Assembly: GCA_000434175.1 (NCBI GenBank)
Contig: HF999798.1
Span: forward strand, 11,136 to 18,739
Reading direction: 5' to 3'
DNA length: 7,604 nt
Origin: Mycoplasma sp. CAG:611
GTDB taxonomy: Bacteria > Bacillota_I > Bacilli_A > RF39 > UBA660
Position numbers and translations under genes: made by a program. The notes below the pieces were generated by a model. The model worked only from the letters and a program-made list of their open reading frames with translations. It made no database searches and was not told where the DNA came from. Within the stretch, counting starts at the first letter, position 1. Every line of letters starts with the position of its first letter. This document shows positions 6,189-7,604 of this stretch, one piece after another.

Positions 6189-7367
6189 CTATTTTACTAA
6201 AAAGTATGTATCTTTAGCAATCATTAATTCTTCATCTGTTGGAATTACCCATACATCAATTTTAGAATCATCACCACTTATTTTAATTTCTTCTCCACGA
6301 GTATTATTGTTTTCTTCATTTAATGTAACTCCAAGAACTTTTAAGCCTTCGATTATTTCTTTTCTAGTTTGAATACCATTTTCACCAACACCTGCGGTAA
6401 AGATAATTGCATCACATCCACCAAGTTCTACATAATATTTAGCAATGTAATCTATTACTCTTCTTACATACATTTTATTAGCTAAAATACATCTTTCATT
6501 TCCCTGTTTTATACCATCTTCAATATCTCTAGCATCACTTGATACACCACTTATTCCTAAAAGACCACTTTCTTTATTTAAAATAATATCAATTTCACTT
6601 GATGTTTTTCCTAATGTTTTTTCCATATATGGAATAATCGAAGCATCAATATCTCCAGAACGTGATCCCATAACAAGCCCTGCATTTGGTGTAAATCCCA
6701 TTGAAGTATTAAGACATTTGCCATTTAATACTGCACTTATACTTCCACCATTTCCAATATGACATGTAATTAATTTAGTATCATTTCTTCCAAGAATTTC
6801 ATTCATTCGCATAGAAACATATCTATGACTTGTTCCATGGAAACCATATCTTCTTACATCATATTTTGTATACCATTCATATGGAACTGCATATAAAAAG
6901 TTTTCTTCAGGCATTGTTTGATGGAATGCTGTATCAAAAACTACTACTCCTTTTGCATTAGGAAGTGTTTCATTTGCAGCTTTTATACCTGTTATAGTCG
7001 CAGGATTATGAAGTGGCGCAATTGAAATATATTTTTCTAAATTGTTAATAACTTCTTCATCTGCAAATACTGCTTTATTATATAATGCTCCACCTTGAAC
7101 TGCACGATGACCTATTCCTTTTATTTCTTCTAAACTAGTAACAACTTTATTTTCTAAAAGTTCACTTACTAAATAATTAAAAGCATCTTTGTGATTTTTT
7201 AATTCTACTTCTTTTTTAATCTTTTCTCCATTGTATTTAATTGTATAAAAACTACCTTCTATACCTATTCTTTCAAATACCCCAGAAATTAATAAATTTT
7301 CTTCAGGCATTTCATATAATCTAAATTTAAGTGATGAACTACCTGCATTAACTGATAATATTTTCAT
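6189..7367 (-). CDS. ackA: Acetate kinase
   Basis: AckA catalyses acetyl phosphate + ADP to acetate + ATP (reversible), the energy-yielding last step of acetate fermentation, in the cytosol. The 392-residue length is usual for the family. Expected active-site residues are present by position and motif: N7 (SVNAGSSSLKFRLY), R88 (GHRAVQGG), H120 (APLHNP), D145 (FDTAFHQTMP), H177 (RRYGFHGTSHRYVS), H203 (CHIGNGGS), R236 (GSRSGDID) and the C-terminal PTDEE at 376-380, with VGENG at 327-331. One oddity is GHRAVQGG, where most relatives have His in place of Gln91. ATG 7367 is preceded by AGAGGA at six bases. It is the first gene of the minus-strand cluster and leads without a terminator into nrnA. 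No phosphotransacetylase gene lies beside it in this window. Confidence 0.97.
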   Translation of the reverse strand: MKILSVNAGSSSLKFRLYEMPEENLLISGVFERIGIEGSFYTIKYNGEKIKKEVELKNHKDAFNYLVSELLENKVVTSLEEIKGIGHRAVQGGALYNKAVFADEEVINNLEKYISIAPLHNPATITGIKAANETLPNAKGVVVFDTAFHQTMPEENFLYAVPYEWYTKYDVRRYGFHGTSHRYVSMRMNEILGRNDTKLITCHIGNGGSISAVLNGKCLNTSMGFTPNAGLVMGSRSGDIDASIIPYMEKTLGKTSSEIDIILNKESGLLGISGVSSDARDIEDGIKQGNERCILANKMYVRRVIDYIAKYYVELGGCDAIIFTAGVGENGIQTRKEIIEGLKVLGVTLNEENNNTRGEEIKISGDDSKIDVWVIPTDEELMIAKDTYFLVK

Positions 7368-7389
7368 ATAAATTCCTCTTTTCTACATA

Positions 7390-7395
7390 ATTATA
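7390..7395 (-). promoter_or_regulatory. Probable -10 element of the ackA promoter
   Basis: A perfect TATAAT on the minus strand, with transcription expected to begin near 7383, just ahead of the ackA binding site. No good -35 is present at the right distance: TTTACA at 7414-7409 is only 13 bases away. In such A+T-rich DNA the element could be chance. Confidence 0.4.
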
Positions 7396-7438
7396 ATAAC
7401 ATAAAATATGTAAAATTTCCAATAAATATTTGTTTAAC

Positions 7439-7467
7439 TTGTTATAAATAATATTTTATAATATAAT
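7439..7467 (+). promoter_or_regulatory. Promoter of the right-edge gene
   Basis: TTGTTA (7439-7444) is followed after exactly 17 bases by TATAAT (7462-7467). A second TATAAT overlaps at 7457-7462. The predicted transcript starts near 7474, about 18 bases before the ATG. The match is four of six at -35 and perfect at -10. Confidence 0.55.
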
Positions 7468-7478
7468 TAAAGTATAAA

Positions 7479-7486
7479 AAGGAGGT
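7479..7486 (+). promoter_or_regulatory. Ribosome binding site of the right-edge gene
   Basis: AAGGAGGT, a full consensus match, lies five bases before ATG 7492. It is the strongest binding site in the window and the main reason to accept the short open frame that follows as a gene. Confidence 0.8.
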
Positions 7487-7491
7487 AATAT

Positions 7492-7604
7492 ATGAAAAAA
7501 AATAAAATACTTGTTACATTTTTAATTATATTTGTTATTATTTCGCTACTTCTTGGAAGTTATATAATTTATAAAGAATACTTTAAAGATAACAAATGTG
7601 ATGA
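7492..7604 (+). CDS. N-terminus of a membrane-anchored protein of unknown function, 3' end outside the window
   Basis: Thirty-seven codons are visible, with no stop before the window ends. The sequence has a basic start (KKNK), a single hydrophobic segment at residues 6-27 (LVTFLIIFVIISLLLGSYII) and then a charged region (YKEYFKDNKCD). This is the pattern of a membrane anchor or uncleaved signal with the rest of the protein probably outside the cell. The Cys at residue 36 is too far from the hydrophobic core for a lipobox. A consensus ribosome binding site and a good promoter precede it. It is divergent from ackA. The family cannot be judged from this fragment. Confidence 0.75.
   Translation, partial: MKKNKILVTFLIIFVIISLLLGSYIIYKEYFKDNKCD

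Noticed and set aside
5987..6372. Plus-strand open frames antisense to nrnA and ackA (5987-6175, 6118-6372)
   Set aside because: Same reasoning: antisense to conserved genes with intact motifs, and no start signals.
7424..7456. Inverted repeat AAATATT/AATATTT in the divergent region, as a possible operator
   Set aside because: Seven A/T-only bases per arm with a 19-base gap are expected by chance in this composition.

Overview
The window looks like chromosomal DNA of an endospore-forming, very A+T-rich member of the Bacillota (Firmicutes). The evidence is a GerA-type spore germinant-receptor operon, strong AGGAGG/AGGTGAT ribosome-binding sites and Bacillus-like housekeeping proteins. TGA is used as a stop (at 1449-1451 and, on the minus strand, 4138-4136) and tryptophan is TGG, so the Mycoplasma/Spiroplasma code is not in use. 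A species cannot be named from the sequence. The G+C content is low by eye and was not computed.

Layout. From position 1 to 3680 the plus strand carries a germinant-receptor operon in the order A-C-B: a GerAA-family protein whose start lies just left of the window, a GerAC-family lipoprotein and a GerAB-family transporter-like subunit. The three genes overlap end to start (4 and 8 bases), so they are probably made from one message. A bidirectional hairpin at 3658-3691 contains the stop codons of both the B subunit and the convergent neighbour. From 3682 to 7367 everything is on the minus strand. In transcription order these genes are acetate kinase (ackA), a DHH/DHHA1 phosphoesterase of the NrnA type and the ribosome-assembly GTPase EngB (YsxC), which look like one operon ending in a hairpin at 4593-4626. 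They are followed by two small proteins of unknown function (140 and 136 residues), the second with its own near-consensus promoter. After a divergent promoter region (7368-7491), the start of a small membrane-anchored protein runs off the right edge.

How the genes work together. The A, B and C subunits are expected to form one receptor in the inner spore membrane that senses germinants. AckA makes ATP from acetyl phosphate, NrnA degrades very short RNAs and/or pAp, and EngB helps build the large ribosomal subunit. The last three are housekeeping functions with no obvious direct link to germination. The two small unknown genes sit between the blocks and give no functional clue.

Start sites needed care. 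On the minus strand the longest open frames begin at a GTG that is really part of the Shine-Dalgarno sequence (GGTG), so the shorter starts given here are preferred. There is no gene-free stretch over 300 bases; the longest gap is the 124-base divergent region at 7368-7491. No RNA genes, mobile elements, CRISPR arrays or long repeats were seen. No previously undescribed system is evident; the two orphan genes are the least explained content.
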